DNA from: JAHEEL01 sp963836085
Lineage (GTDB): Bacteria > Actinomycetota > Acidimicrobiia > Spongiisociales > UBA5794
Direction of reading: 5' to 3'
Length of the DNA: 64,000 bases
NCBI GenBank assembly: GCA_963836085.1
Contig: CAWIHT010000003.1
Span: 44,373 to 108,372, forward strand
Position 1 is the stretch's first letter. The number at the start of each line of letters is the position of its first letter. A model generated the notes under the pieces. It was not told the origin of the DNA. It saw only the letters and a program-made list of their open reading frames with translations, and did no database searches. The position numbers and the translations under genes were made by a program. Of this stretch, positions 8,488-17,508 are shown piece by piece.

Positions 8488-9579
8488 TCAATGCGGAGAC
8501 TGCAGCACCTTGCCCGTCCAGACCGCGACCGCCGTTCTCGCAGCGACGATGACCCATACAACGGCCAGGGCGACGAGCACGGCCAGGTAGAACCAACGGA
8601 TGCTGTCGAACCCCGTCACCTTCCACGCCACACCGGTGGACACCGCGAGCGCCCCCAGCGGGAACGTATAGGCCCACCAGGACAGCGCATAGGGGAAGTC
8701 GAGTTTGCGCAGATAGGAGGCCACCACAACAACGGCCATCACGAACGCCCACGCGGCGAAGCCCCAGGCGACGAGGATTCCGAGCACGGAGATGGCCCGT
8801 ACCGCATCTGCCGAGAGATCGATTGGCGTCCCGGCTTCGAACAGGCGCATCAGCTTGAACAGGCCAACCGCGATGATGGCCGTGGGAGCAATAGCGATGA
8901 ACGACGTCGCCGCGAACTTGCTCACGGGCAAGGACTCAAGCACGTAGCGCTGGTACACCAACGCTCCGACAAACACGAAGAGCACGAGCCCAACGCCGAG
9001 GCTGATCATCGAGATGAGGAACGTCAACTCGAACCGGTCGGGGAAGAGGAGCGCGAGTTCGAGTCCTCCCACCGGAATCAGCAGGTTGGCGACCGGCGGG
9101 ATGAACCAGCCGAAGTTCGCATGGGACAGTTCAATCCTGCTGCTCTGGTAGATCCGGGGCAGCACCACGAACCCAGCGATGTAGATGCCGACGCTGCCGA
9201 GGAGCCACAGCCAGAACGCGATCTCCTCCGACGTACTCCGGCTGAAGAAGATCTCCGGATACTTCAGCAGGTCCAGAGCAACGATCACGATGGCGATCGG
9301 CATCGTCGGGAAGAAGCTGGCGGCGATCGGATGGTGGAGATCGTGGCTGACTTCCTCCGGATACATGAAGAACCGGAGGGTCCATGGAATGAGAATTACG
9401 ACGAACATCACGGCGGCCAACACGATGAACCCGGCAGCGACCGGTTCCACCCATGAAGCATCGACGAACGAGATGGCCAGCGGTACCACGGCGGTGCCCA
9501 TCACCGCGGCGAACCATGCCGGGTTGAAGTACCGGATCGTGTCCCTCATGCTCGGTCGCGTTGCAGGACGATCACCCAT
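8488..9579 (-). CDS. TDT/SLAC1-family membrane transporter
   Basis: A 363-residue integral membrane protein with about ten helices. The N-terminal FNPAWFAAVMGTAVVPLA and internal SWWAYTFPLGALA are hallmarks of the tellurite-resistance/dicarboxylate transporter (TDT) family, which includes SLAC1 anion channels and Mae1 acid transporters. It probably moves a small anion such as an organic acid, sulfite or tellurite. A longer reading from TTG at 9591 is possible, but the ATG at 9579 has GAGGA five nt upstream and gives a normal N-terminus. It stands alone between the cupin gene (convergent) and the M23 peptidase gene. The 111 nt upstream (9580-9690) contain no recognised motif. Confidence 0.85.
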   Translation of the reverse strand: MGDRPATRPSMRDTIRYFNPAWFAAVMGTAVVPLAISFVDASWVEPVAAGFIVLAAVMFVVILIPWTLRFFMYPEEVSHDLHHPIAASFFPTMPIAIVIVALDLLKYPEIFFSRSTSEEIAFWLWLLGSVGIYIAGFVVLPRIYQSSRIELSHANFGWFIPPVANLLIPVGGLELALLFPDRFELTFLISMISLGVGLVLFVFVGALVYQRYVLESLPVSKFAATSFIAIAPTAIIAVGLFKLMRLFEAGTPIDLSADAVRAISVLGILVAWGFAAWAFVMAVVVVASYLRKLDFPYALSWWAYTFPLGALAVSTGVAWKVTGFDSIRWFYLAVLVALAVVWVIVAARTAVAVWTGKVLQSPH

Positions 9580-9690
9580 GAGCTTCCTCAATGTGTTTGA
9601 CGGCGGGAGGTCGGTCGACGAGGAGGATACGGTCTCGCGCGACTGACGGAATCGACCGCGGACACTGATTCACCAATAGCCAGTCCGGGA

Positions 9691-10731
9691 CTAGAACCCC
9701 AGGTTCTTGCGAGTGTTCGGTCCAACGAGACCGTCGACGCGCAGGCCGTGTTCCTCCTGGAATGCGAGCACGGCGAGTTCCGTCCTACTGCCAAAGATCC
9801 CGTCAGCCGGACCCGGCGAATAGCCAGCGCTCGCAAGGAGTTCCTGCACGCGCTGCACGGATGCGCCACGACTGCCTTTTCTCAAGATCCCGGAAGCGGC
9901 CGCACCCGACGCAGACTCTTCGTCGTAGCGGTCTTTGAGGGCGGCTCGCGTCACCCGCCCCGCGAGACCGTCGGCCTTGAGACCGGCGTCGGCCTGAAAG
10001 GCGGCGACGGCGCCGACGGTCCGCGAACCGCTGATTCCGTCGACCGGTCCCGGGGTGTAGCCGAGGTCGGTCAAGACCTTCTGGAGTCGTCGCACGTCGG
10101 CGCCGCGCACGCCGGCGCGAAGGAGGCGGTAGCCGTCGAACAGGGGATCGGCCGGCCCCCATCCCAGGTAGTTGCCGCCCGCATCTGCGAGCGACTGGAA
10201 GGGGTTGACGATCACGCCCTGAGGATCACGGAGTTCGAAGTGCAGGTGGGGGGCGGTGTACTCGGCTGCCTGCGAGTCACCGACCCATCCGATGAGCTGG
10301 CCCGCCGTCACGCGGACACCCGGGACAATGCCGTCTGCGATCCCCCAGGCCTCCCCATCGTCCGTGCCAGGAGTGTCGTTGTTGAGGTGGATGTACCACG
10401 ACTCCCAACCGTCGTCGTGCTTCAGCGCAATGGTGCAGCACCGGTCCGGGTTCATATGGCTCTTCGATGTCCAGTTGACGAGGCGAACAGTTCCGTCGGC
10501 GGCGGCAACAACCGGGACCATTTTGTCGGCCATCAGGTCTTGGGCGTGGTGGATGCCGCCGGAGCGTGCGGCCCAGAACCAGTCGGAGAAGTAGTGGTCG
10601 CCGTCCACGGGGAACACGAGCGGGTAGTCCACCAGTTCGCCTTGTTCGTGCGCAGCCGCCAGCGCCGGCAAGGCGGCAAGGGTCACGAGCAGGGTGATGG
10701 AAACGGCGATCGACCGCACAATGATCTTCAT
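9691..10731 (-). CDS. Secreted M23 peptidase with two peptidoglycan-binding domains
   Basis: A 346-residue exported protein with a signal peptide at residues 1-27 (cleavage after ALAAA). The LytM-type M23 zinc metallopeptidase domain spans about 35-185. Visible ligands are His61-x3-Asp65 and the HLHFE motif (His162, His164), with a further catalytic His near 115 (WYIHLNN). Two PG_binding_1 domains follow (about 195-260 and 275-346), each with the GxxGxxVxxLQ and DGxxGxxTxxAVxxFQ pattern. It likely cleaves peptide cross-links in the cell wall. The ATG at 10731 is preceded by GGAG at 5 nt. It follows the YceI gene by 65 nt and may end the trk/copper transcript, or be transcribed alone. Confidence 0.9.
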   Translation of the reverse strand: MKIIVRSIAVSITLLVTLAALPALAAAHEQGELVDYPLVFPVDGDHYFSDWFWAARSGGIHHAQDLMADKMVPVVAAADGTVRLVNWTSKSHMNPDRCCTIALKHDDGWESWYIHLNNDTPGTDDGEAWGIADGIVPGVRVTAGQLIGWVGDSQAAEYTAPHLHFELRDPQGVIVNPFQSLADAGGNYLGWGPADPLFDGYRLLRAGVRGADVRRLQKVLTDLGYTPGPVDGISGSRTVGAVAAFQADAGLKADGLAGRVTRAALKDRYDEESASGAAASGILRKGSRGASVQRVQELLASAGYSPGPADGIFGSRTELAVLAFQEEHGLRVDGLVGPNTRKNLGF

Positions 10732-10796
10732 GGAAACTCCAACGCTAGGCCTCCCCGCATTTATCGGACGCCTCAGGTGTCTCCCTGAGCAATCCG

Positions 10797-11315
10797 TCAA
10801 TCGTGCGCCGATCGCGGTTCTGTGATCAGCGGCAGATCGATGTCGACCGTCACAATCGGATCGACGCGCAGGATCAGCAGCCTCGGTGGTTCCAGGCCCC
10901 ACCATCGAATGTCGAATTCGCCGGTACCGACGAGGCGAGGTCCGTCTGCAACCGCAATCTCGCCTTCGACCAGAATCTTCACGCCGAGGAAGTCGATCGT
11001 CCCAGTGACCGTCATGTCTCCGGCGGCCGTCAGTACGGCGGATTCAAGGTCCGCGACGATCATCGGATGCGTACCCGCGGCGAGCCTGCGCTTCATCTCG
11101 CGGTCAATGAGCGGGTTGCCTGAAGAGAGTCCGTCGAGCGGGACCTCGAGGTGCCCGTCGAAGTCCCCGGTCGCGGCGAACTCGGTGCCGTCGATCGCTG
11201 CCTGGAACCAACCCGATGCCGACCCGACCGACCGGATCGCGTGGACGGAGGACGACGCGGTGAACACCACGGCTGCCGACGATGCGTCGACGCTGTAGCG
11301 GGTTGCGGGCTTCAT
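10797..11315 (-). CDS. YceI-like domain protein
   Basis: A 172-residue protein beginning TRYSVDASSAAVVFTASSSVH, the first strands of the YceI lipocalin-like barrel that binds isoprenoid-type lipids in characterised members. The GTIDFLGV segment also fits. It has no signal peptide, whereas many YceI proteins are periplasmic, so this is a cytosolic or divergent member. The start lies only 11 nt after the trkH stop, indicating cotranscription. The function is not established; a role in stress or membrane homeostasis is a guess from the family. Confidence 0.7.
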   Translation of the reverse strand: MKPATRYSVDASSAAVVFTASSSVHAIRSVGSASGWFQAAIDGTEFAATGDFDGHLEVPLDGLSSGNPLIDREMKRRLAAGTHPMIVADLESAVLTAAGDMTVTGTIDFLGVKILVEGEIAVADGPRLVGTGEFDIRWWGLEPPRLLILRVDPIVTVDIDLPLITEPRSAHD

Positions 11316-11326
11316 ACGGCGTGGAC

Positions 11327-12805
11327 CTAGCGGCGCCAGAACGATGCGGTGAAGAGCAGGATCACCGGGTAGATCTCGAGACGACCCAGGATCATCAACG
11401 CGGCCAGGATCAACTTCGCTGGCGCAGCGATCCCGGCATAGGTTCCTGCCGGACCGACAAACCCGAGACCCGGTCCCACGTTGCCGATCGCCGACGCCGC
11501 AGCCGACGCCCCGGTCACAAGGTCGATCTCCGAACCCCAGGCGCTCTGGGCATACAAGACCAGCACGGTCCCGACGGTGAAGGCAACGACATACACCACG
11601 ACATAGGTGTGGACGGTTGAGACCACATCCCGCGGCAGCGCGGTCTTCCCGAACCGGGAGATCGACACGACGCGTGGCCTCGTCAGCCGCCGCACTTCAC
11701 TTGCCGCCGACTTGAGCACAATCGCCACGCGGTAGGTCTTCAGCGCACCCGTTGTCGATCCCGACATGCCGCCAGTGAGCATCATGAGCAGGATGACGCT
11801 CAGGGCAGCGGCCGGGAACACTGCATAGTTGGTGACCACGAAGCCCGTCCCGGTGATTGTCGCAATTGCCGTAAAGATCGCTTCACGAACAGGGATCCCA
11901 GTTCCATCGAGGTACAGCGCGATCATCAGCATGGCAATTCCGATGATGAGGCTCGTGATGTAGTAGCGGAACTGCGGCCTTCGCACGTATTCCGCCGGCG
12001 TTCGCATCGCCCGGATGTGCAGGGCGAACGAGGCTCCGGCGATCACCATGAACACGATGACAACCCATTGGGTGTACGGCGAGAACGCCCCGATCGACCC
12101 CGATTCGGTGCTGAAACCTCCGGTCGAGGTCGTCGCAAGGGCATGGGCAACCGCCTCGAAGAGCGACATATCACCCACAGCGAGAACGACTGCAACGATC
12201 CCGGTGAACGCGGCGTAGAAGCCCCAGAGACGCAGAGCGGTGCCACGGTACCGAGGGGTCAGACGGTCAGGTTCGGGACCGGGCGCTTCGGCGCGCGCAA
12301 GCTGCAGACCTCCAGCTCCGACGAGCGGCAGCACCGCGATCGAGAGCACGATGATCCCCATCCCTCCGAGCCACTGCATGGTTGCCCGCCAGAACAGCAA
12401 TCCACGGGACACCGCGGACAGGTCCTCAAAGGCGGTGGCTCCGGTCGTGGTGTATCCGGCGGTGCTCTCGAAAATGGAGTCGGTGAAGCCGAGTGTCCCG
12501 TCCAGAAAGAACGGGAGAGATCCAAACGCGATCACCGCAACCCAGGCCACCGCGACACCGGCGAACGAGTCCTTCGGCCGCAGCCGCTCCGGGCGGCCGA
12601 CAAGCGCGATGACCGCCGCCCCCGCCGCGCCGGTTGCTGCCGCCGAAATCACGAAGTGGAGCGCGGTCTCGGTCTCTCCGTAAAGCAGCGACACGAGCAG
12701 CGCGGGCAGATTCGCCAAGCCGCCCGCAATCAAGACCACGCCGACGATGTAGAAGATTCGTCTCGGAGTCGGCGCCGCTGCCCAGCCGCGGGATCGGATC
12801 GCCAC
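11327..12805 (-). CDS. trkH: Trk/Ktr potassium uptake channel subunit
   Basis: A 492-residue membrane protein with eight main hydrophobic helices plus pore loops. Selectivity-filter regions typical of the SKT superfamily are visible as TAGYTTTGATAF (about residue 115), ATTSTGGFSTESG (about 230), GTGFVVTNYAVF (about 325) and NVGPGLGFVGPAG (about 440), each with the filter glycine. It mediates K+ entry together with the NAD-binding gating subunit encoded immediately upstream, three nt away. Length is normal. As part of the same transcript it sits downstream of the copper genes, an unusual pairing. The function is well supported by the four filters and the partner gene. Confidence 0.93.
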   Translation of the reverse strand: MAIRSRGWAAAPTPRRIFYIVGVVLIAGGLANLPALLVSLLYGETETALHFVISAAATGAAGAAVIALVGRPERLRPKDSFAGVAVAWVAVIAFGSLPFFLDGTLGFTDSIFESTAGYTTTGATAFEDLSAVSRGLLFWRATMQWLGGMGIIVLSIAVLPLVGAGGLQLARAEAPGPEPDRLTPRYRGTALRLWGFYAAFTGIVAVVLAVGDMSLFEAVAHALATTSTGGFSTESGSIGAFSPYTQWVVIVFMVIAGASFALHIRAMRTPAEYVRRPQFRYYITSLIIGIAMLMIALYLDGTGIPVREAIFTAIATITGTGFVVTNYAVFPAAALSVILLMMLTGGMSGSTTGALKTYRVAIVLKSAASEVRRLTRPRVVSISRFGKTALPRDVVSTVHTYVVVYVVAFTVGTVLVLYAQSAWGSEIDLVTGASAAASAIGNVGPGLGFVGPAGTYAGIAAPAKLILAALMILGRLEIYPVILLFTASFWRR

Positions 12806-12808
12806 CGT

Positions 12809-14140
12809 CTACGCCCCGAACAGGCGTTCAACGGTTCCAACGGACTCCGGGGTCGCCAGAACGACCACTCGATCGCCGTCCTCGAACCGCGATCCGCCCC
12901 GCGGGACGATTGCCGTGCCGTTGCGCAGGATCGCCCCGATCACGGCGCCGTCTGGCACACCCAACTCCCCAACCGACACGCCGATCGCGGGGGCCGGCTC
13001 CATGATCTCGATCTCGAGCGCTTCGATGCCGCCAGTCATGAAGTCGGCGGCCGAGACGATCGCCCCGCGACGCACGAAACGGAGAACGGCGTTCGCTGCC
13101 GCAACCTTGGCGGATACGCCGGCGTTCACGCCGATTGAGGGCATGAGGTCGAAGAGTTCCACCCTGTTGAACCGCGACACCGTGGTCGATGCCCCGAGCC
13201 GATGAGCGATCAGACACGCCAGCATGTTGACGGCATCGCTCCGCGTGAGCCCCAGCAAGGCATCGCCTGGCGAAACCTCGAGGTTCTGGAGCACGCGCGG
13301 GTCGGTGGGATCGGCGACCACGACATCGATCTTCGGATGCCTGGCCGCGATTTCGCGTGCCCGGTCTGGAACATCGTGCACAACGAGCACACGATGTCCC
13401 GCCACGCGGAGGGCCCCGGCGCTCAGCTCCGCAACACGGCCACCACCGACGACGATAACCCGGTCGATCTTGGTTGGATGGGCCCCGATGAGTTGGCTGG
13501 CGCGATCGACGTCACTGCCCTCGACGACGACGAGGATCTTGTCGAACGCCTCGATCACCGTCCGTCCGCGCCCCATGAGCGTTCGATCGTCCCGAACGAT
13601 CGAAGCGATGACGCAGTCCCAGCCCTTGAGCGAGTCGCGCATCTCGGCGAGCGACCGACCGACCAACGGCGAATCGGCGCGCACAATCCCGCCGAGAACG
13701 ACCGCAGCGCCGTGGCCGAAGCGGAAGTAGTCGCTCAACCCCGGATGGGCCACGAGACCAACCAGTTTCTCGGCGACGGCGGCCCGGGGGTCGATGATGG
13801 CCTCGATCCCGAAGCCGAGCACGACATCCTGGAGTTCAGTGTTCTCGATCCGGGCGACTGTTCGGCTGCACCCGAGGGATCGGGCGGACTGACAGGCGAG
13901 GACGTTGGCCCCGTCGTTGTCGGAGACGGCGAACAGGATGTCGGCGCGCTCCACCCCGGCCCGCTTCAACACACTCGGATTGGCGCCGTTCCCCTCGATC
14001 ACCTGGGCATCGAGGCGCTCACGCAGGTGCCCTGCGCGCCGGGTGTCGGCCTCGACGATCGCGACGTCTTCGCCTTCCGCAACGAGGCGTTCAGCAAGGT
14101 GGGAGCCGTCGGCCCCTCCCCCAACGATCACAAACCTCAT
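12809..14140 (-). CDS. trkA: Trk potassium system regulatory subunit
   Basis: A 443-residue cytosolic gating subunit built from two tandem RCK units, each a Rossmann fold plus TrkA_C. The first nucleotide loop is VIVGGGADGSHLAERL with the acidic VEAD at strand end. The second begins VIVVGGGRVAELSAG. It binds NAD(H)/ATP to gate TrkH, encoded 3 nt downstream. The ATG at 14140 has GGGAGA six nt upstream. A TAGCCT hexamer about 35 nt upstream could give a separate promoter, while the upstream membrane gene ends only 41 nt away. The second Rossmann loop is less canonical than the first, as is usual for the family. Confidence 0.93.
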   Translation of the reverse strand: MRFVIVGGGADGSHLAERLVAEGEDVAIVEADTRRAGHLRERLDAQVIEGNGANPSVLKRAGVERADILFAVSDNDGANVLACQSARSLGCSRTVARIENTELQDVVLGFGIEAIIDPRAAVAEKLVGLVAHPGLSDYFRFGHGAAVVLGGIVRADSPLVGRSLAEMRDSLKGWDCVIASIVRDDRTLMGRGRTVIEAFDKILVVVEGSDVDRASQLIGAHPTKIDRVIVVGGGRVAELSAGALRVAGHRVLVVHDVPDRAREIAARHPKIDVVVADPTDPRVLQNLEVSPGDALLGLTRSDAVNMLACLIAHRLGASTTVSRFNRVELFDLMPSIGVNAGVSAKVAAANAVLRFVRRGAIVSAADFMTGGIEALEIEIMEPAPAIGVSVGELGVPDGAVIGAILRNGTAIVPRGGSRFEDGDRVVVLATPESVGTVERLFGA

Positions 14141-14181
14141 CGCTTCTCCCGTTCCGCGTGGATCGGAGGCTAGCGGCGCCT

Positions 14182-15222
14182 TCAGGTCGCGTGATGCCCA
14201 TCGCCGGCGATTCGCTCAGCCCGGTTCTCGAGGGTGATCGAGGTTGTGATGCCCACCACGAGGCCAATGGCGCCGCCGAGCACCATCGCGGTGATCAGTC
14301 GATCGGCGGCGTACGGCAGCAACGTGGGGAGGATCGGGTGGGTGAGTACCCCGACGCGAAGGACGCCCCATGCTGAGAGGCCGACGCTCCCAATCAGCAC
14401 CAGTTGAGACGCCAGACGAGAAGAGCGCCTCGCCTGGAGAGCGGCAAACCCGGCGACGACCATGACCACCGGCGGCCCGATCAGGTCGATGCCGAGGACG
14501 CGCCCCTCGGGTGGCTGAGCCAGCATCGCCGCCCCGCCGGCCACCACGGCGCCGAGTCCAAGAACCAGGAGGACCACCGACTGGGAGCGCGGTCCGATCC
14601 GGAGCGTGGCGGCAGCGACGGCCACGAGCGTGACGACCGTCAGAGCGAACCAGGGCAGGGCAGTTGTCGAAGGGATCCACGTCAGCGTGCCGACGATCCG
14701 CCCGGCAGAGCCCTCGACCCTCAACGGAAGAATCCAATCGAAGATCTGAACGGTCTCGTTCCCATCGGTCGCAAGCACCGAGGCGGGCGGCGTGGGGCTC
14801 ATCCAATGGGTGCGATGGTCATGCCAGCTGTAGGTACCGTCCGTTGACACGGTCTCCCACCGAGGGACGGCGGAAGCGTCCGCCTCGGCGGGGAGTTCGA
14901 CGTTCGCGTAGCGGTCGTCGTTCAGATAGGTGGCCGGTGAACGCTGGTTCACAACTACCGCGCCATCGGGATCGAATCGGATGTACTCCTCGCCCTCGTA
15001 GCCGAGAACTTCGACCGTCATACCCGATTCGGTGGTCATTCGGACAAACGCATCTCCGCCGACGATCTCAACCTCGACCACGCCGGGGCCCTCGGTGTAC
15101 AGGATCTGGGACCGATAGTTCGTCGGCGTCGCAGCATCGGCCCACGCCGGCACGGCCGCCAGCAGCACGAGAGCGACGGCCCCCGCCACGACCAACAACG
15201 AGCGCCATACCGGGCGCATCAC
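14182..15222 (-). CDS. Membrane protein of the copper operon, extracellular beta domain plus five to six helices
   Basis: A 346-residue protein with a signal peptide (residues 1-28, ending PAWADA) and an extracellular domain to about 185 containing SWHDHRTHWM, a His/Met-rich patch that could bind copper. About six hydrophobic helices follow to residue 335, then a short cytoplasmic tail. I do not recognise a named family. The position is telling: the first codons overlap the cupredoxin stop by 4 nt (ATGA), so it is translated with the copper proteins. A metal-related membrane role is therefore inferred from context and the His cluster only. Confidence 0.7.
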   Translation of the reverse strand: MMRPVWRSLLVVAGAVALVLLAAVPAWADAATPTNYRSQILYTEGPGVVEVEIVGGDAFVRMTTESGMTVEVLGYEGEEYIRFDPDGAVVVNQRSPATYLNDDRYANVELPAEADASAVPRWETVSTDGTYSWHDHRTHWMSPTPPASVLATDGNETVQIFDWILPLRVEGSAGRIVGTLTWIPSTTALPWFALTVVTLVAVAAATLRIGPRSQSVVLLVLGLGAVVAGGAAMLAQPPEGRVLGIDLIGPPVVMVVAGFAALQARRSSRLASQLVLIGSVGLSAWGVLRVGVLTHPILPTLLPYAADRLITAMVLGGAIGLVVGITTSITLENRAERIAGDGHHAT

Positions 15223-15599
15223 CGCACCACGATGGTGACTTCGCCGGAAGGATGCAGCGTACAGATTCCCTCGATGATGCCGGGCGACGAGAACGTCTGG
15301 ATGATCTCCTGCCCCGGTCCAACGACGTACGGGCCCACCTGGTGCGACGATGTGTCGGCGTTGGCGATGACGATGCGATCTCCGACACCAACTTCGAGGC
15401 GGCGCGGGAACAGCACAATCTCCTCACCGGCATCCATCTGGGCCTGTGTGCCCTCCGGAACGATGATCTCGATCGTTTGCGCAGCAACCGCTCTCGGAAC
15501 GACATACATACCGACGAGCGCGGCGACGCTCAATAGGGCAAGCGCCCCGGTCATGACCAGGACAAGCGGGTGTGTCCGTCCGGCAGCTTGCGTCGTCAT
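15219..15599 (-). CDS. Membrane-anchored cupredoxin-like protein
   Basis: A 126-residue protein with one N-terminal helix (residues 11-33) and an extracytoplasmic cupredoxin-type beta sandwich. The type-1 copper ligands appear as His86 (SSHQVG) and Cys113-x2-His116 (GICTLHPSG). The fourth axial ligand is not an obvious Met; Glu120 sits at the usual place, which would alter redox potential. It probably shuttles or stores copper outside the membrane. The start at 15599 overlaps the stop of the CopC/CopD-like gene by 4 nt, and its own stop overlaps the next gene, showing tight translational coupling in the five-gene copper operon. Confidence 0.85.
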   Translation of the reverse strand: MTTQAAGRTHPLVLVMTGALALLSVAALVGMYVVPRAVAAQTIEIIVPEGTQAQMDAGEEIVLFPRRLEVGVGDRIVIANADTSSHQVGPYVVGPGQEIIQTFSSPGIIEGICTLHPSGEVTIVVR

Positions 15600-16879
15600 C
15601 GCAGTTCCATCTCCATAACCGCTTGCTCGGACTCGCCGTTCGACGTCTCGGAATCGATCCGCAGGGTCCAATCCCCGCTCAGGGGAAGGATGGCACGGTA
15701 GGAGAGGAAATGGTTCGGCCCTGCTCGGAGTACCGGGAGGGCGAGTGGTCCAACGTCGAGCACCTCGTGATAGGCGACCACGCCGGTCGGTCCGAGCGAC
15801 GAGTTTCGACCGGAGACGTCAAATCCGTAGATGTGCAACTCGTTGACCCCGGACCTCGCCGGATCGAGAGAGGCCTCGATGAGCAGGTCACCTGTCTGAA
15901 CAGCACTGCTGTCCCCCGCTCCTCGCGACATCACCACGGAAGGGACAACCACTGCGATCCCGGCCACGGCAGCGACTGCAACGACAGTCAGACGGCCCTC
16001 CGAACTCGAGATCCAGAACACCATGGCCGCCGCAAGGCCTGCTGCCATCAGGAACCACGGAAGGCGCAGCAACCAGCCGAGGCCCACGCTGACCCAGGTT
16101 GCGCTCAACACGCCGGCGAGAACCGCCCCGATCGGAATCCACCGGGTTCGGAGCGTTCTGGCTGCGGTGAGCAAGAAGGGCATCACGCCCATCATCAGCA
16201 TTGCAGCCAGCCAGGCCCGGCCCGGAGTCGACCCGGCCGCGTATCTCAGGACCGAGAGGTCAAGGACATCGACGGGAGAGCCATCGGATGGGACCCCGTA
16301 CGTAGCACCTGCCGCGAGCGCACCAACAGCGGTCACGGCTGCAGCAACGCCAACCAGTCGGGGTGGGGTGTCCGCTGCGCCGAGCCGCGCCCACGCAGAC
16401 GCGTGCACCAGGAGGGTGACCACCGCCACGGCGGCTGCCACTGCGGCGAGCACCCGCAGTCCGCCCAGAGCGCCGCTGGCGCCGGCGATCTCCCGCTCGA
16501 CGGCGATGCTCCCGGTGCCCCTCGAGTCGACGACGAAGACGTACGCTCCGGCGACGGATGCGCCGCTGACGTCCGTCCCCTTCCAGTCCACGAGATAGCT
16601 CCCTTCGCCATCGGTGTCGACCGGCGCGATCGCAAGACCCCCTTCGATCGATGCCGTCGAGTCGGACACCACTGTGTTGTCCTTGATCAGGCGGATCGTG
16701 AGCTCTTCGAGTGACGTCCGGAAGCTCAAGGCGATGTCCTCCGGGGCGCGCACGACGACCGCGTCGACCCCTGGCGAGGCATCGATGAGCTGGCTGAAGG
16801 CGGCCTCGGCCGACGCCGCGCCAGCACCAAGAACGATCGAGCCCGCCACCAGAGCGACCAGGAGCGGGCGGCGGATCAT
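15596..16879 (-). CDS. CopC/CopD-like copper resistance membrane protein
   Basis: A 427-residue protein: signal peptide (1-25), a CopC-like beta domain (about 26-115, DASPGVDAVVVRAPEDIALSF pattern), then about seven to eight helices resembling CopD/YcnJ, and a C-terminal extracellular beta domain (about 320-427) resembling a YtkA-like fold. In characterised CopC proteins the mature N-terminal residue is a copper-binding His; here the equivalent stretch reads AEAAFSQL and lacks it, so copper affinity may be changed. Gene order (SCO1 upstream, cupredoxin downstream, 4-nt overlaps on both sides) still supports a role in copper import or delivery to oxidases. Confidence 0.85.
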   Translation of the reverse strand: MIRRPLLVALVAGSIVLGAGAASAEAAFSQLIDASPGVDAVVVRAPEDIALSFRTSLEELTIRLIKDNTVVSDSTASIEGGLAIAPVDTDGEGSYLVDWKGTDVSGASVAGAYVFVVDSRGTGSIAVEREIAGASGALGGLRVLAAVAAAVAVVTLLVHASAWARLGAADTPPRLVGVAAAVTAVGALAAGATYGVPSDGSPVDVLDLSVLRYAAGSTPGRAWLAAMLMMGVMPFLLTAARTLRTRWIPIGAVLAGVLSATWVSVGLGWLLRLPWFLMAAGLAAAMVFWISSSEGRLTVVAVAAVAGIAVVVPSVVMSRGAGDSSAVQTGDLLIEASLDPARSGVNELHIYGFDVSGRNSSLGPTGVVAYHEVLDVGPLALPVLRAGPNHFLSYRAILPLSGDWTLRIDSETSNGESEQAVMEMELR

Positions 16880-17505
16880 CCGTATCGTTCGTGCATGACG
16901 CTCTCGAGTGTGTCCGCGGTGAGTCGCGGATCCCGGTCGGCACTGAATCCGAGCTCCCAGATGATCAGCCCTTGGTCATCCACCACGTAGACCGTCGCCG
17001 AGTGACCGACGTCGTAGGACGTGTCACCGGACTCGTGGTCTTCGACTTCGTAGAGCACGCCAAAGATCTCGGCCGACGCGTCCAGACTCGCCACGTCCGG
17101 TGCCAGGAGGCCGTGGTTCTTGTCGACGAACACATCCAGGTAGGCAGAGATGGCAGGCCCCTCATCCCGATCCGGGTCCACGCTGACCATCCCGACCGAG
17201 ATGCGCTCGGCATCCTCCTCCGGCATCAGATCCACGGCAGCGGAGAGTTCGGCGAGTGTGGTGGGACACACGTCCGGGCACGAGAGGTACCCGAAGTACA
17301 TCAACAGCAGCTCCGACTCCCCCGCCACCGGAACGAAGGGCTCCCCGGCCGGGTTGGCGGAGTAGTCGATGAACTCGGTACCAGAGACGTCGGGCGGCGG
17401 TGTTCGGTTGTAACCGGCCCGGTCCTCCGGATCCATGGTGGAATCAGAGCAGGACCCGGTGACGAGTGCTACGGCGATTGCGAGTGCGGCCGCCCGGTAG
17501 AGCAA
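16876..17505 (-). CDS. SCO1/SenC copper-delivery lipoprotein
   Basis: A 209-residue thioredoxin-fold copper chaperone for cytochrome oxidase assembly. A lipobox ends at Cys19 (VTGSC), anchoring it outside the membrane. Copper ligands are Cys76 and Cys80 (SCPDVC, CxxxC) and His168 (DVGHSAT). The start is an inferred TTG at 17505, because no ATG occurs before the lipobox; GAGGGG lies about 7 nt upstream and the gene begins 3 nt after the PCuAC stop. It overlaps the CopC-like gene by 4 nt. Length and motifs are normal for the family. Confidence 0.93.
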   Translation of the reverse strand: MLYRAAALAIAVALVTGSCSDSTMDPEDRAGYNRTPPPDVSGTEFIDYSANPAGEPFVPVAGESELLLMYFGYLSCPDVCPTTLAELSAAVDLMPEEDAERISVGMVSVDPDRDEGPAISAYLDVFVDKNHGLLAPDVASLDASAEIFGVLYEVEDHESGDTSYDVGHSATVYVVDDQGLIIWELGFSADRDPRLTADTLESVMHERYG

Positions 17506-17508
17506 GGG

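Noticed and set aside
8255..8491. Minus-strand frame starting with TTG that overlaps the TDT transporter stop as TTGA (LRRSYLRVKTADD...).
   Set aside because: It runs 99 nt into the cupin gene on the other strand, has no ribosome site or family match, and other couplings in this window use ATG or GTG.
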